Shown in pieces: positions 27,998 through 37,833 of a DNA stretch of 64,000 nt; positions within the stretch are counted from its first letter, which is position 1; every line of letters starts with the position of its first letter. The translations under genes were made by a program, and so were the position numbers. The stretch comes from Rhodobium gokarnense. Its GTDB lineage: Bacteria; Pseudomonadota; Alphaproteobacteria; Rhizobiales; Rhodobiaceae. The notes under the pieces were generated by a model, which had not been told where the DNA came from, searched no databases, and worked only from the letters and a program-made list of their open reading frames with translations. The stretch spans positions 248,001 to 312,000 of the forward strand of contig NZ_JAOQNS010000004.1 in NCBI RefSeq assembly GCF_025961475.1, given 5' to 3'.

Positions 27998-29308
27998 TCA
28001 GGTTTTCGGGCGCTTGTCGATGACGCGGCGCGCCTTGCCGACCGAGCGCTCGATCGAATCGGGATCGGTGACGTTGATCCGTGCCGAAATGCCGACCACG
28101 GACTTGATGTGGTGGGCCAGTTCCTTCGCCGCGTCGGTGCGCCCGTCGCGGGTGACGTCGATGTCGCGGGCCTCGACGTTGACCGTGATGATGTCGAGCC
28201 GGCCGTCGCGGGTCAGGTCGATCTGGTAGTGGGGCGCCAGCGCCCGGCATTTCAGGATCTGCTCCTCGACCTGGGTCGGGAAGACGTTGACGCCGCGGAT
28301 GATCATCATGTCGTCTGAGCGGCCGGTGACCTTTTCCATGCGCCGCATGGACCGTGCGGTGCCGGGCATCAGTCGCGTCAGGTCGCGGGTGCGGTAGCGG
28401 ATGACGGGCATCGCCTCCTTGGTCAGCGAGGTGAAGACCAGTTCGCCTTCCTCGCCGTCCTCCTTCACCTCGCCGGTCAAGGGATCGATGATCTCCGGAT
28501 AGAAGTGATCCTCCCAGATGTGGAGGCCGTCCTTGGTCTCCACGCATTCCTGGGCGACGCCCGGGCCGATCACCTCCGACAGCCCATAAATGTCGACCGC
28601 ATGCATGTCGAAGGCGTCCTCGATCTCCCGGCGCATGGCGTCGGTCCAGGGTTCGGCGCCGAACAGGCCGACCTTCAGCGAGGTGTCGCGCGGATCGATC
28701 CCCTCGCGGCGGAACTCGTCGAGGATGGAGAGCATGTAGGACGGCGTCACCATGATCAGTTCCGGCCGGAAGTCGGTGATGAGCTGCACCTGGCGTTCCG
28801 TCATGCCGCCGGAGACCGGAATCACGGTGCAGCCGAGTTCCTCCGCGCCGTAATGGGCGCCGAGACCGCCGGTGAAGAGGCCGTAGCCATAGGCGACATG
28901 GGCCTTCCAGCCCGGACGCCCGCCGCCGGCGCGGATCGAGCGCGCGACCACTTCCGACCAGACATTAATGTCGTTCCGGGTGTAGCCGACGACGGTCGGC
29001 CGGCCGGTGGTGCCGGAGGAGGCATGGACGCGGGCGACCTTTTCCATCGGCACGGCAAAGAGGTCGAAGGGGTAGTTGTCGCGCAGGTCCTGCTTTTGCA
29101 GGAACGGAAACCGCGCGAGGTCGGCAAGGTCCTTCAGGTCGTCCGGATGGGCGCCGGCGGCGTCGAAGCTGGTCCTGTAGTGCGGCACGTTCTCATAGGC
29201 GTGGCGAAGGGTCCATTTCAGGCGATCGAGCTGCAGGGCGGCGATTTCGTCGCGCGAGGCGGTCTCGATCGGCGCAAGGGTGTCCCTTGCCGGCGTTAAA
29301 TCTTCCAC
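27998..29308 (-). CDS. paaK: Phenylacetate-CoA ligase
   Basis: PaaK activates phenylacetate to phenylacetyl-CoA using ATP, the first step of the aerobic CoA-dependent pathway. The 436-residue protein has the ANL-superfamily P-loop VHASSGTTGRPTVVGYT, the adenylate-binding segment DIYGLSEVIGPGVAQEC and a C-terminal lid domain with IRGVNVFPTQVEEQIL, all characteristic of PaaK. It starts with GTG after GGGAGAA. It lies 115 bp downstream of pcaF, a gap with repeated TTGTCGTT-like sequence, and 58 bp before tetR. Confidence 0.96.
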   Translation of the reverse strand: MEDLTPARDTLAPIETASRDEIAALQLDRLKWTLRHAYENVPHYRTSFDAAGAHPDDLKDLADLARFPFLQKQDLRDNYPFDLFAVPMEKVARVHASSGTTGRPTVVGYTRNDINVWSEVVARSIRAGGGRPGWKAHVAYGYGLFTGGLGAHYGAEELGCTVIPVSGGMTERQVQLITDFRPELIMVTPSYMLSILDEFRREGIDPRDTSLKVGLFGAEPWTDAMRREIEDAFDMHAVDIYGLSEVIGPGVAQECVETKDGLHIWEDHFYPEIIDPLTGEVKEDGEEGELVFTSLTKEAMPVIRYRTRDLTRLMPGTARSMRRMEKVTGRSDDMMIIRGVNVFPTQVEEQILKCRALAPHYQIDLTRDGRLDIITVNVEARDIDVTRDGRTDAAKELAHHIKSVVGISARINVTDPDSIERSVGKARRVIDKRPKT

Positions 29309-29423
29309 GGCGTTTCTCCCGTCTCTGGTCGGCCGCGTCGCCGGCTTTGCGGTGCGCGGGCCTTGTCGTTGTCGTTTCCGGTGCCGGACCGATCGTTGCC
29401 GGTCGCGGCGTTGTCGTTCGTCG

Positions 29424-30625
<1,202 letters not shown>

Positions 30626-30629
<4 letters not shown>

Positions 30630-31084
30630 TGGGGCGCTCCTTCGTCGCTTGCTGTGTTCACGAGGGTGCCCTTGATGGTGCGCGACAGGCCCCGGAATTC
30701 GGCAATCTTGCGGCCGTCAGACGTGGTGACGGAGATGTCGTAGATGCCGGAGCGGCCGCCGCGCGAACGCTCCTCGGCGCGGGCTATCAGCGTCTCGCCG
30801 CTATGGGCCGGGGCCATGAAATCGATGGAGCAGTGCTGGGCGACGGTTCGCTGGTTATAGGTATTGCAGGAATAGGCAAAGGCGGTGTCGGCGAGCATGA
30901 AGATGTAGCCGCCGTGGCAGATGTCGTGGCCGTTGACCATCGCCTCCGTCACCGTGAAGGTTGTCGTCGCCCGGCCGGGCGCCACGTCGGAGACGGTGAC
31001 GCCGATCGCCTGGGCGGCCTTGTCGTCCGGCCACATGGCATCGGCGCAGGCGCGGGCAAGGACGTTGGGATCGCTGATATTCAA
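30626..31084 (-). CDS. paaI: Phenylacetyl-CoA pathway thioesterase PaaI
   Basis: PaaI is a hotdog-fold thioesterase that hydrolyses ring-hydroxylated phenylacetyl-CoA dead-end products to free CoA. The 152-residue product has the hotdog motif HDICHGGYIFMLADTAFAY, which contains the catalytic Asp of the family, followed by QRTVAQHCSIDFMAPAHSGE. The start is TTG with GGAGA seven bases upstream. It sits 12 bp after paaG and overlaps pcaF by 4 bp, in the compact paaG-paaI-pcaF unit. Confidence 0.94.
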
Positions 31085-31096
31085 GGGGATTCTCCT

Positions 31097-31897
31097 TCAG
31101 CCCTTGCGGCGGCCGACGAAATTGGGGGGGCGCTTTTCCATGAAGGCGCGCACGCCCTCGGCATAGTCCGGGGTGCGGCCGGCCTTGCCCTGGAGGTCGC
31201 GCTCCAGGTCGAGCTGGGTGGCGAAGTCGTTGGTTTCCGAGGCATCGAGCGCCTGCTTGATGAGGTCGTAGCCGACAGTCGGGCCGGCCGCGAAGCGCTC
31301 GGCGAGGGCGGTGACTTCGGCCATCAGCGCGTCGTCGTCGACGGCCTTCCAGATCATCCCCCAGTCGGCGGCGGTCTCGGCGGTGAGCGGATCGCCGGTC
31401 AGCGCCAGGGCGCGGGCGCGGGCGGCGCCGGCAAGGCGCGGCAACGACCAGGTGCCGCCGGAATCGGGAATGAGCCCGATCTTGGCGAAGGCCTGGATGA
31501 ATTTCGCGGATTTCGCCGCAATGACGATATCGCAGGCCAGTGCGATATTGGCGCCGGCGCCGGCGGCAACGCCGTTGACGGCGGCAATGGTCGGGAAGGG
31601 CAGGGCGCGCAGCTTCTTCAGGAGCGGATTGTAGTACGTCTCGATGGTGACCGAGAGGTTCGGCGGCTCCCCGCCCTCCGGCGTCACCCGGTCGGAAAGG
31701 TCCTGGCCGGCGCAGAAGCCGCGGCCGGCGCCGGTGATGACGAGTGCGCCGCAGGCCGCGTCCGCCTCGGCATCCGCAACGGCGGCAAAGAACGCCTTGT
31801 GCTGCGCTTCGTTGAAGGAGTTCAGACGGTCCGGCCGGTTGAGCGTGATGACGCGATAGCCCTCGCGCAGCTCCACCAGGATGGGTGTATCGTCCAT
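31097..31897 (-). CDS. paaG: 2-(1,2-epoxy-1,2-dihydrophenyl)acetyl-CoA isomerase PaaG
   Basis: PaaG is a crotonase-fold isomerase that converts the ring epoxide of phenylacetyl-CoA to oxepin-CoA and also acts later in the pathway. The 266-residue product shows the oxyanion-hole segments ITGAGRGFCAGQDLSDRV and AAVNGVAAGAGANIALACDI, the acidic IGLIPDSGGTWSLPRLAG and a C-terminal KRPPNFVGR tail. GGAGG precedes the ATG. It is the first gene of the minus-strand paa operon and is divergent from paaN. Other crotonases share the fold, but the operon supports PaaG. Confidence 0.93.
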   Translation of the reverse strand: MDDTPILVELREGYRVITLNRPDRLNSFNEAQHKAFFAAVADAEADAACGALVITGAGRGFCAGQDLSDRVTPEGGEPPNLSVTIETYYNPLLKKLRALPFPTIAAVNGVAAGAGANIALACDIVIAAKSAKFIQAFAKIGLIPDSGGTWSLPRLAGAARARALALTGDPLTAETAADWGMIWKAVDDDALMAEVTALAERFAAGPTVGYDLIKQALDASETNDFATQLDLERDLQGKAGRTPDYAEGVRAFMEKRPPNFVGRRKG

Positions 31898-31986
31898 GTC
31901 GTCGTGGTCCTCCCTGTTGCCGGCATGTCATGTTTCGCATGCCGTTTCGATGGCCCTTCTTTTTTCACGTTTGCGAAAATGAGGGC

Positions 31987-32017
31987 TTGACTGACCGTCC
32001 GGTCGGTAAATTATTAT
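31987..32017 (+). promoter_or_regulatory. Candidate TetR-type operator within the paaN promoter
   Basis: The 285 bp between the divergent genes paaG and paaN holds the imperfect palindrome ACTGACCG-TC-CGGTCGGT (31990-32007; 8-bp arms, one mismatch). It lies between a TTGACT -35-like element (31987) and an AT-rich TTATTAT -10-like region (32011-32017) oriented toward paaN. This layout is typical of a repressor operator, most simply for the TetR protein encoded at the end of the paaG operon. On the minus strand I see no equally good promoter for paaG. Confidence 0.55.
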
Positions 32018-32182
32018 GGGCGGGACTTGAGGAAGTCAACACGGCGTCGCGGCGGTTGTGACGAAACGGCTCCGACCGGCGGAAACCAGCCGGGTTGCGG
32101 CTTCCTCACCGAGAAAAAAGGCCGCGCGGGCCGCCGCATTTCCGGCACTGCCCGACGACGCGCCGACAAAGGGAGAGACGGA

Positions 32183-33844
32183 ATGCCGGCGTTTTTCGAC
32201 ACGCATCGCGACACCCTGGAAAAGGCCGTGGAGGCCGCAAAGACGCGCGGCTTCTGGACGCCCTATCCGGAGGTTCCCTCGAAGTCGGTCTATGGCGAGA
32301 CCGCCAAGGAGGACGCCGAGGCCGCGTTCCAGGCGATGCTTGGTTCGCCGTTCGACCTCGTCCAGCCGAGCGATGCGGGTCTTGCCGGCAAGGAGGACTC
32401 GCCCTTCGGCCTTACCCTCGGCATCACCTATCCGGCGGCAACGACCGACACGCTGATTGCGGCGGCGAAATCCGCCGGCAAGGGCTGGGCGGCGGCGGGC
32501 GTTGAGGACCGCGTCGGCGTTGCGCTGGAAATCCTGTCGCGCATCAACGCGCAGACCTTCCTGATGGCCCACGCGGTGATGCACACCTCCGGCCAGTCCT
32601 TCATGATGGCGTTCCAGGCCGGCGGTCCGCACGCCCAGGACCGTGGCCTTGAGGCCGTCGCCTATGCGTATCACGAGATGTCGCTGGTGCCGGGCGCGGT
32701 GCGCTGGGAAAAGCCCCAGGGCAAGCACGGCCCGCTCGTCATGGACAAGACGTTCAAGGTGATCCCGCGCGGCATTGCGCTCGTCATCGGGTGCAGCACG
32801 TTCCCGACCTGGAACACCTATCCGGGGCTCTTTGCCAGCCTCGTCACCGGCAATCCGGTGATCGTCAAGCCGCATCCGAAGGCGATCCTGCCGCTGGCGC
32901 TGACGGTCAGGATCGGTCGTGAGGTGCTCGCGGAAGCCGGCTTCGATCCGAATGTGCTGCTGCTTGCCGTCGACGAGGCGGACGCGCCGATCACGCAGGA
33001 ACTCGTCACCCATCCGGACATCGCCATCGTCGACTTCACGGGCTCGCCGGCCTTCGGCGCCTGGGTCCGCGAACACGGCGCCGGCAGGCAGGTCTTCACC
33101 GAGGAGGCCGGCGTCAACTCCATCGTCATCGACTCCACCGACAATTTCCGCGGCATGTGTGCCAACATCGCCTTTTCGCTGTCGCTCTATTCCGGCCAGA
33201 TGTGCACCGCGCCGCAGAATATTTTTGTGCCGCGCGACGGCATCGAGACTGACGAGGGCACGAAGACCCTAGACGAGGTGGCCGCCGGCATCGCCGCTGC
33301 CGTCGACAAACTCCTCGGCGAGCCGAACCGTGCGCTCGGCATCCTCGGTGCGATCCAGAACCCGGCGACCACCGAGCGGGTTGCCGAGAGCCGCGGGCTC
33401 GGGCGCATCGTGCGCGATTCCGGGCCGGTGGATCCCGCGGTTGCCGGCGCGGCGCGCACGGCGACGCCGCTCATTCTCGCCGTCGACGGGTTCAACGAGG
33501 ATACCTATCTGGCCGAACGTTTCGGGCCGATCTCATTCATCGTCGCGACGTCGACAACCGCGTCCGCGATTGCCCGGGCCGCAGGCTCGGCGAAATCGCG
33601 CGGCGCCATCACGGCGGCGATTTACTCGACCGACGAGGCGGTCATCGATGCTGCAAGCGAGGCCTTCGCCGATGCCGGCGTGCCGCTGTCGGTCAATCTG
33701 ACGGGCGGCATCTACGTCAACCAGTCGGCCGCCTTCAGCGACTACCACGTGACCGGGGCCAACCCGGCCGGCAATGCGTGCCTGACCGATGCGGCGTTCG
33801 TCGCCAATCGGTTCCGCGTTGCCACGGTGCGCCGCCAGGCATAA
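32183..33844 (+). CDS. paaN: Phenylacetic acid degradation protein PaaN (aldehyde dehydrogenase family)
   Basis: PaaN is an aldehyde-dehydrogenase-superfamily protein proposed to act at the ring-opening stage of phenylacetate degradation, in place of PaaZ. The 553-residue product has NAD-binding and catalytic features of the superfamily: PRGIALVIGCSTFPTWNTYP, DFTGSPAFGAWV and a Cys in LYSGQMCTAPQNIF at the position of the ALDH nucleophile. There is no C-terminal hotdog or MaoC hydratase domain, unlike full-length PaaZ. The ATG follows GGGAGAGACGGA. It is divergent from paaG and lies 106 bp upstream of the Liv transporter genes. Confidence 0.9.
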   Translation: MPAFFDTHRDTLEKAVEAAKTRGFWTPYPEVPSKSVYGETAKEDAEAAFQAMLGSPFDLVQPSDAGLAGKEDSPFGLTLGITYPAATTDTLIAAAKSAGKGWAAAGVEDRVGVALEILSRINAQTFLMAHAVMHTSGQSFMMAFQAGGPHAQDRGLEAVAYAYHEMSLVPGAVRWEKPQGKHGPLVMDKTFKVIPRGIALVIGCSTFPTWNTYPGLFASLVTGNPVIVKPHPKAILPLALTVRIGREVLAEAGFDPNVLLLAVDEADAPITQELVTHPDIAIVDFTGSPAFGAWVREHGAGRQVFTEEAGVNSIVIDSTDNFRGMCANIAFSLSLYSGQMCTAPQNIFVPRDGIETDEGTKTLDEVAAGIAAAVDKLLGEPNRALGILGAIQNPATTERVAESRGLGRIVRDSGPVDPAVAGAARTATPLILAVDGFNEDTYLAERFGPISFIVATSTTASAIARAAGSAKSRGAITAAIYSTDEAVIDAASEAFADAGVPLSVNLTGGIYVNQSAAFSDYHVTGANPAGNACLTDAAFVANRFRVATVRRQA

Positions 33845-33950
33845 AGCTCGGCGTACCCGCTTAAGACGATGCGCCGCACGGCTTTCGCCCCGGCGTGTCG
33901 CTAAAAATAAGACCAATAAAGTCCAATAACGGGCATTTGGGAGGAAAAAA

Positions 33951-35108
33951 ATGACCCTGAAACTGACCAACCTTCTGGGAGCTGCCGCGGTGTCGGTCGC
34001 GGCACTGTCGCTGGGGGCCGTTACCGCTTCCGCCGACACGATCAAGATCGGCACGGTGCTTTCGGCCACCGGTCCGGCGTCGTTCCTCGGCGATCCGGAG
34101 ATGAAGACGCTCGAACTCTACGTCAAGGAGATCAACGCGGCCGGCGGCGTCGACGGCAACGAGATCGAACTCGTCGCCTATGATTCCGGCGTCGACGCCA
34201 ACCAGGCGCGCACCTTCGCGACCCGGCTCGTCGAAGAGGACGAGGTCGTCGCGGTCGTCGGGGGCTCGACCACCGGCACCACCATGGCGATGATCCCGGT
34301 CTTCGAGGAGGCCGAAATTCCGTTCATTTCGCTCGCCGGCGCCGTCGTCATCATCGACCCGGTGAAGAAATGGGTGTTCAAGACCCCGCACACCGACAAG
34401 ATGGCCTGCGAGAAGATCTTCGAGGACATGCAGACGCGGGGCATCTCCAAGGTCGGCATGATTTCCGGCACCGGCGGCTTCGGCAAGTCGATGCGCGACC
34501 AGTGCATGGCGGTTGCCGGCAACTACGATGTGGAGATCGTTGCCGACGAGACCTACGGCGCCAAGGATTCCGACATGACGCCGCAGCTCACCAACATCAA
34601 GAACACCGAGGGGCTTGAGGCCGTCGTCAATCCCGGCTTCGGCCAGGGTCCGGCGATCGTCACCCGCAACTATAAGCAGCTCGGCATCGAGGTTCCGCTC
34701 TACCAGAGCCACGGCGTTGCCTCCAAGAGCTTCATCGAGCTTGCCGGCGATGCCGCCGAGGGCGTCCGCCTGCCGGCCGCAGCGCTGCTGGTTGCCGACA
34801 AGCTGCCGGACGACGATCCGCAGAAATCCGTCGTCGTCGGCTACAAGGAGAAGTACGAGGGCGCCACGGGTGAGCCCGTCTCGACCTTCGGCGGCCACGC
34901 CTATGACGGCCTGATGATGCTGGTCGAGGCGATCAAGCGCGCCGGCTCGGCCGATCCGGCGGCGATTCGCGACGAGATCGAGAAGACCTCCGGCTTCATG
35001 GGGACGGCCGGTGTCGTCAACATGAGCGCGGACGACCATCTCGGCCTCGACCTGACGGCCTTCAGGATGCTGGAAGTCAAGAACGGCGACTGGACGATCG
35101 CCGAATAG
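33951..35108 (+). CDS. Liv-type ABC transporter substrate-binding protein
   Basis: A 385-residue periplasmic binding protein of the branched-chain amino acid/amide/aromatic acid (HAAT) ABC family. A signal peptide (AAAVSVAALSLGAVTASAD) is cleaved after TASA. The mature protein starts TIKIGTVLSATGPASFLGD, the classic LivJ-family opening, with LAGAVVIIDP and EVPLYQSHGVASK later on. It has an excellent RBS (GGGAGGAAAAAA) and is followed by a hairpin before the permease gene, consistent with higher expression than the permeases. Adjacent paaN suggests an aromatic acid as cargo, but amino acids remain possible. Confidence 0.92.
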   Translation: MTLKLTNLLGAAAVSVAALSLGAVTASADTIKIGTVLSATGPASFLGDPEMKTLELYVKEINAAGGVDGNEIELVAYDSGVDANQARTFATRLVEEDEVVAVVGGSTTGTTMAMIPVFEEAEIPFISLAGAVVIIDPVKKWVFKTPHTDKMACEKIFEDMQTRGISKVGMISGTGGFGKSMRDQCMAVAGNYDVEIVADETYGAKDSDMTPQLTNIKNTEGLEAVVNPGFGQGPAIVTRNYKQLGIEVPLYQSHGVASKSFIELAGDAAEGVRLPAAALLVADKLPDDDPQKSVVVGYKEKYEGATGEPVSTFGGHAYDGLMMLVEAIKRAGSADPAAIRDEIEKTSGFMGTAGVVNMSADDHLGLDLTAFRMLEVKNGDWTIAE

Positions 35109-35124
35109 CCCCCAGGGGCCATCT

Positions 35125-35166
35125 CGCGGGCCGGCGCCTTCACCAGCCGTCGGCCCGCGGTTTTCC
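35125..35166 (+). terminator. Hairpin between the binding-protein and permease genes (attenuator)
   Basis: A 9-bp perfect stem CGCGGGCCG / CGGCCCGCG with a 17-nt loop is followed by GTTTTCC. Lying within the liv operon, it probably acts as a partial terminator or 3'-stabilising hairpin for the binding-protein mRNA. Confidence 0.55.
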
Positions 35167-35206
35167 TTGGCATTTCCGCAATCCGCTTTTCCGTAAGGGG
35201 GAAGAG

Positions 35207-36079
35207 ATGGCCGAATTCCTGCAATTCGCCTTCTCCGGCCTGACCGTTGGCGCCGTCTATGCGCTCGTCGCGCTCGGCTTCACGATCATCTACAACGCCT
35301 CCGACGTGGTGAATTTCGCGCAAGGCGAGTTCGTCATGATCGGCGGCATGGCGACGGTGTTCCTGACCGCCCTCGGTGTGCCGATCCCGGTCGCCGTCGT
35401 GCTGGCGATCCTCGGGGCCGTCGGCGTCGGCCTCCTGCTGCACCGGCTCGCCATCGAGCCGGCGCGCGGGGCCTCGTCCGTCACGCTCATCATCATCACG
35501 ATCGGCGCCTCGATCTTCCTGCGCGGCCTTGCCCAGGTGGTGTTCGACAAGCAGTTCCATACGCTTGCGGCCTTCTCCGGCGACACGCCGATCGTCGTCG
35601 GCGGAGCCTCGATCCTGCCCCAGAGTTTCTGGGTGATGGGCGGCGCCGTCGTCATCGTCGTTCTCCTGTGGGCGTTCTTCAACCACACGCTGATCGGCAA
35701 GGCGGTGCTTGCCACCTCGGCCAACCGGCTGGCGGCAAAGCTCGTCGGCATCAATACCGGCATGATCATGAGCCTTGCCTTTGCACTGTCGGCCGCCATC
35801 GGCGCCGTCGCCGGCGTGCTCGTCACGCCGATCACGCTGACCAGCTACGACGTCGGTACGCTGCTGGCCCTGAAGGGCTTTGCCGCGGCGATGCTCGGCG
35901 GCATGGGCCACCCGCTCGGCGCGGTCGTCGGCGGGCTCGTCGTCGGGCTGCTGGAAGCCTTCGGCGCCGGCTATCTCTCGTCGGACTACAAGGACGCGAT
36001 CGCCTTCGTCGTCATTCTGCTAACCCTCTTCGTGCTGCCGACCGGGCTGTTCGGGCGGGCCAGCGTGGAGCGCGTCTAG
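35207..36079 (+). CDS. Liv-type ABC transporter permease (LivH family)
   Basis: A 290-residue inner-membrane permease with about eight hydrophobic helices. The family opening FSGLTVGAVYALVALGFTII is present, followed by YNASDVVNFAQGEFVMIGG and the C-terminal LKGFAAAMLGGMGHPLGAVV cytoplasmic loop that contacts the ATPases. It pairs with the LivM-type permease beginning at the base after its stop codon. It is the second gene of the five-gene importer cluster. Confidence 0.94.
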   Translation: MAEFLQFAFSGLTVGAVYALVALGFTIIYNASDVVNFAQGEFVMIGGMATVFLTALGVPIPVAVVLAILGAVGVGLLLHRLAIEPARGASSVTLIIITIGASIFLRGLAQVVFDKQFHTLAAFSGDTPIVVGGASILPQSFWVMGGAVVIVVLLWAFFNHTLIGKAVLATSANRLAAKLVGINTGMIMSLAFALSAAIGAVAGVLVTPITLTSYDVGTLLALKGFAAAMLGGMGHPLGAVVGGLVVGLLEAFGAGYLSSDYKDAIAFVVILLTLFVLPTGLFGRASVERV

Positions 36080-37048
36080 ATGTCCGCACTCCTCAACCAT
36101 CGCCTCGCCGTGCCGGCCGTGCTCATTGTCTTCGTCGCGCTGTTGCCGCTGGTGCTGCCGTCGAGCTTTTACCTGCGCATCGCGACGCTGGTCTGGATCT
36201 CGGCCTTTGCCGTCATCGGGCTCAACCTGTTGATGGGCTATGCCGGCCAGGTCAGCCTCGGCCATGCCGGCTTCTTCGGCATCGGCGCCTATGCGGCCGC
36301 AGTCCTGCCGGCGCAGCTTGGCGTTCCCGGCATTTTGGCCGTCGTCATCGGCGCCATCGTCTCTGCGCTCATCGCCTATCTGGTCGGCCGGCCGATACTG
36401 CGCCTCAAGGGGCACTATCTCGCCGTCGCGACCCTCGGCTTCGGCATCCTCGTTGCCATGGTCATCAACAACGAGGCCTGGGTCACGGGCGGTCCGGACG
36501 GCATGACCGTTGCCGCCCTCGGCATCAAGAAGCTTCTGAAATCCGCCTTCGGGCTGAAGGTGAAGACGGCCGAGCTCTGGTACTGGATCGCGGGGGCCAT
36601 GCTCGTCGTCGGCGCCTGGGTCGCCGTCAACCTTGTCGATTCGCCGACGGGGAGGGCGCTGCGCGCCGTCCACGATTCGGAGATCGCGGCCCGGGTCGCC
36701 GGCATCGACGTTGCCCGCATGAAGCTCGTCGTCTTCGTCGTCTCGGCCGTCTATGCCGCGCTCGCCGGCTCGGCCCTGGCGCTTTTCAACGGCTTCATCA
36801 CGCCGGATACGGCCGGGTTCCTGCATTCCATCGAACTCGTCACCATGGTGGTGCTCGGCGGTATGGGGTCGATCCTCGGCTCTGTCGTCGGCGCCGCGGT
36901 CCTCGTCGTGCTGCCCCAGCTCCTGACCATGTTCCATGACTACGAGCACCTGTTGCTCGGCCTCCTGATGATGGTCTTCATGATCTTCCTTCGGGCGGGG
37001 ATCGTGCCAGGGCTGCGCAGTCTCATTGCGGGGAGGGGTGCGGCATGA
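36080..37048 (+). CDS. Liv-type ABC transporter permease (LivM family)
   Basis: A 322-residue inner-membrane permease. Family motifs are GLNLLMGYAGQVSLGHAGFF near the N-terminal third and RALRAVHDSEIAARVAGID plus LVTMVVLGGMGSILGSVVGA in the second half, the coupling-helix region. About eight to nine hydrophobic segments are evident. It begins directly after the LivH stop and overlaps the next ATPase gene by 4 bp, so the cluster is tightly coupled. It forms a heterodimer with the LivH protein. Confidence 0.94.
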   Translation: MSALLNHRLAVPAVLIVFVALLPLVLPSSFYLRIATLVWISAFAVIGLNLLMGYAGQVSLGHAGFFGIGAYAAAVLPAQLGVPGILAVVIGAIVSALIAYLVGRPILRLKGHYLAVATLGFGILVAMVINNEAWVTGGPDGMTVAALGIKKLLKSAFGLKVKTAELWYWIAGAMLVVGAWVAVNLVDSPTGRALRAVHDSEIAARVAGIDVARMKLVVFVVSAVYAALAGSALALFNGFITPDTAGFLHSIELVTMVVLGGMGSILGSVVGAAVLVVLPQLLTMFHDYEHLLLGLLMMVFMIFLRAGIVPGLRSLIAGRGAA

Positions 37049-37833
37049 GCATCCTTTCCGTGGAAGACCTCGGCATCGAGTTCGGCGGCCTCAAGGCCGT
37101 CGACAATGTCAGCTTTGCCGTCAATGCCGGCGAGGTGTTCTCCATCATCGGCCCGAACGGGGCCGGCAAGACGACGCTCTTCAATCTCATTTCCGGCGTC
37201 TACACCCCGAAGCACGGCAAGGTGCTCCTGGAAGGCCGGGACGTCACCGGCGTCGGTCCCCATCTGCTTGCCCGCCGCGGCCTGTCGCGCACCTTCCAGA
37301 ACCTGCAGATCTTCTTTCGCATGACGGCGCTGGAAAACGTCATGGTCGGCTGCCATCGCCACGAGAAAATGAACGTATTCGCCCATCTTTTGGCGCTGCC
37401 TTCCGTTGCCCGCCAGAACGCGGCGACGCGCGACGCGGCGCTGAAGCTGTTGTCGCGCGTCGGCCTTGCCGCCTATGCCGACACGGCCGCCGGGTCCATG
37501 CCCTATGGCGCGCTGAAGCGGCTGGAGATCGCCCGCGCCCTTGCCGCCGATCCGAAGGTACTGTTGCTCGACGAGCCCGCCGCCGGCTGCAACCCGGTCG
37601 AGACGGAGGAGATCGATGCGCTCATCCACCAGATCGCCCGGGACGGCGTCACCGTCGTCCTTGTCGAACACGACATGAAGCTCGTCATGCGCATTTCCGA
37701 CCGGCTGCACGTCCTCGACTATGGCCGCACGCTGGCCGAGGGGACGGCCGAGACCGTGCGCCGGAACCCGGACGTCATCGCCGCCTATCTCGGCAGCCAC
37801 GGATCGAAGGAGGCCGCCCGTGCTTTCGGTTGA
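37045..37833 (+). CDS. Liv-type ABC transporter ATP-binding protein (LivG family)
   Basis: A 262-residue ABC ATPase of the LivG type. Motifs in order are Walker A GPNGAGKTT, the LivG-type Q-loop segment GLSRTFQNLQIFFRMTALEN, a GALKRLEIARALA signature region and Walker B VLLLDEPAAGCNP, followed by the switch His in VEHDMK. The canonical LSGGQ is replaced by MPYGALKR, where Tyr-Gly-Ala substitutes for the usual Gly-Gly, as seen in several LivG proteins. It overlaps LivM by 4 bp and the LivF gene by 14 bp. Confidence 0.94.
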   Translation: MSILSVEDLGIEFGGLKAVDNVSFAVNAGEVFSIIGPNGAGKTTLFNLISGVYTPKHGKVLLEGRDVTGVGPHLLARRGLSRTFQNLQIFFRMTALENVMVGCHRHEKMNVFAHLLALPSVARQNAATRDAALKLLSRVGLAAYADTAAGSMPYGALKRLEIARALAADPKVLLLDEPAAGCNPVETEEIDALIHQIARDGVTVVLVEHDMKLVMRISDRLHVLDYGRTLAEGTAETVRRNPDVIAAYLGSHGSKEAARAFG

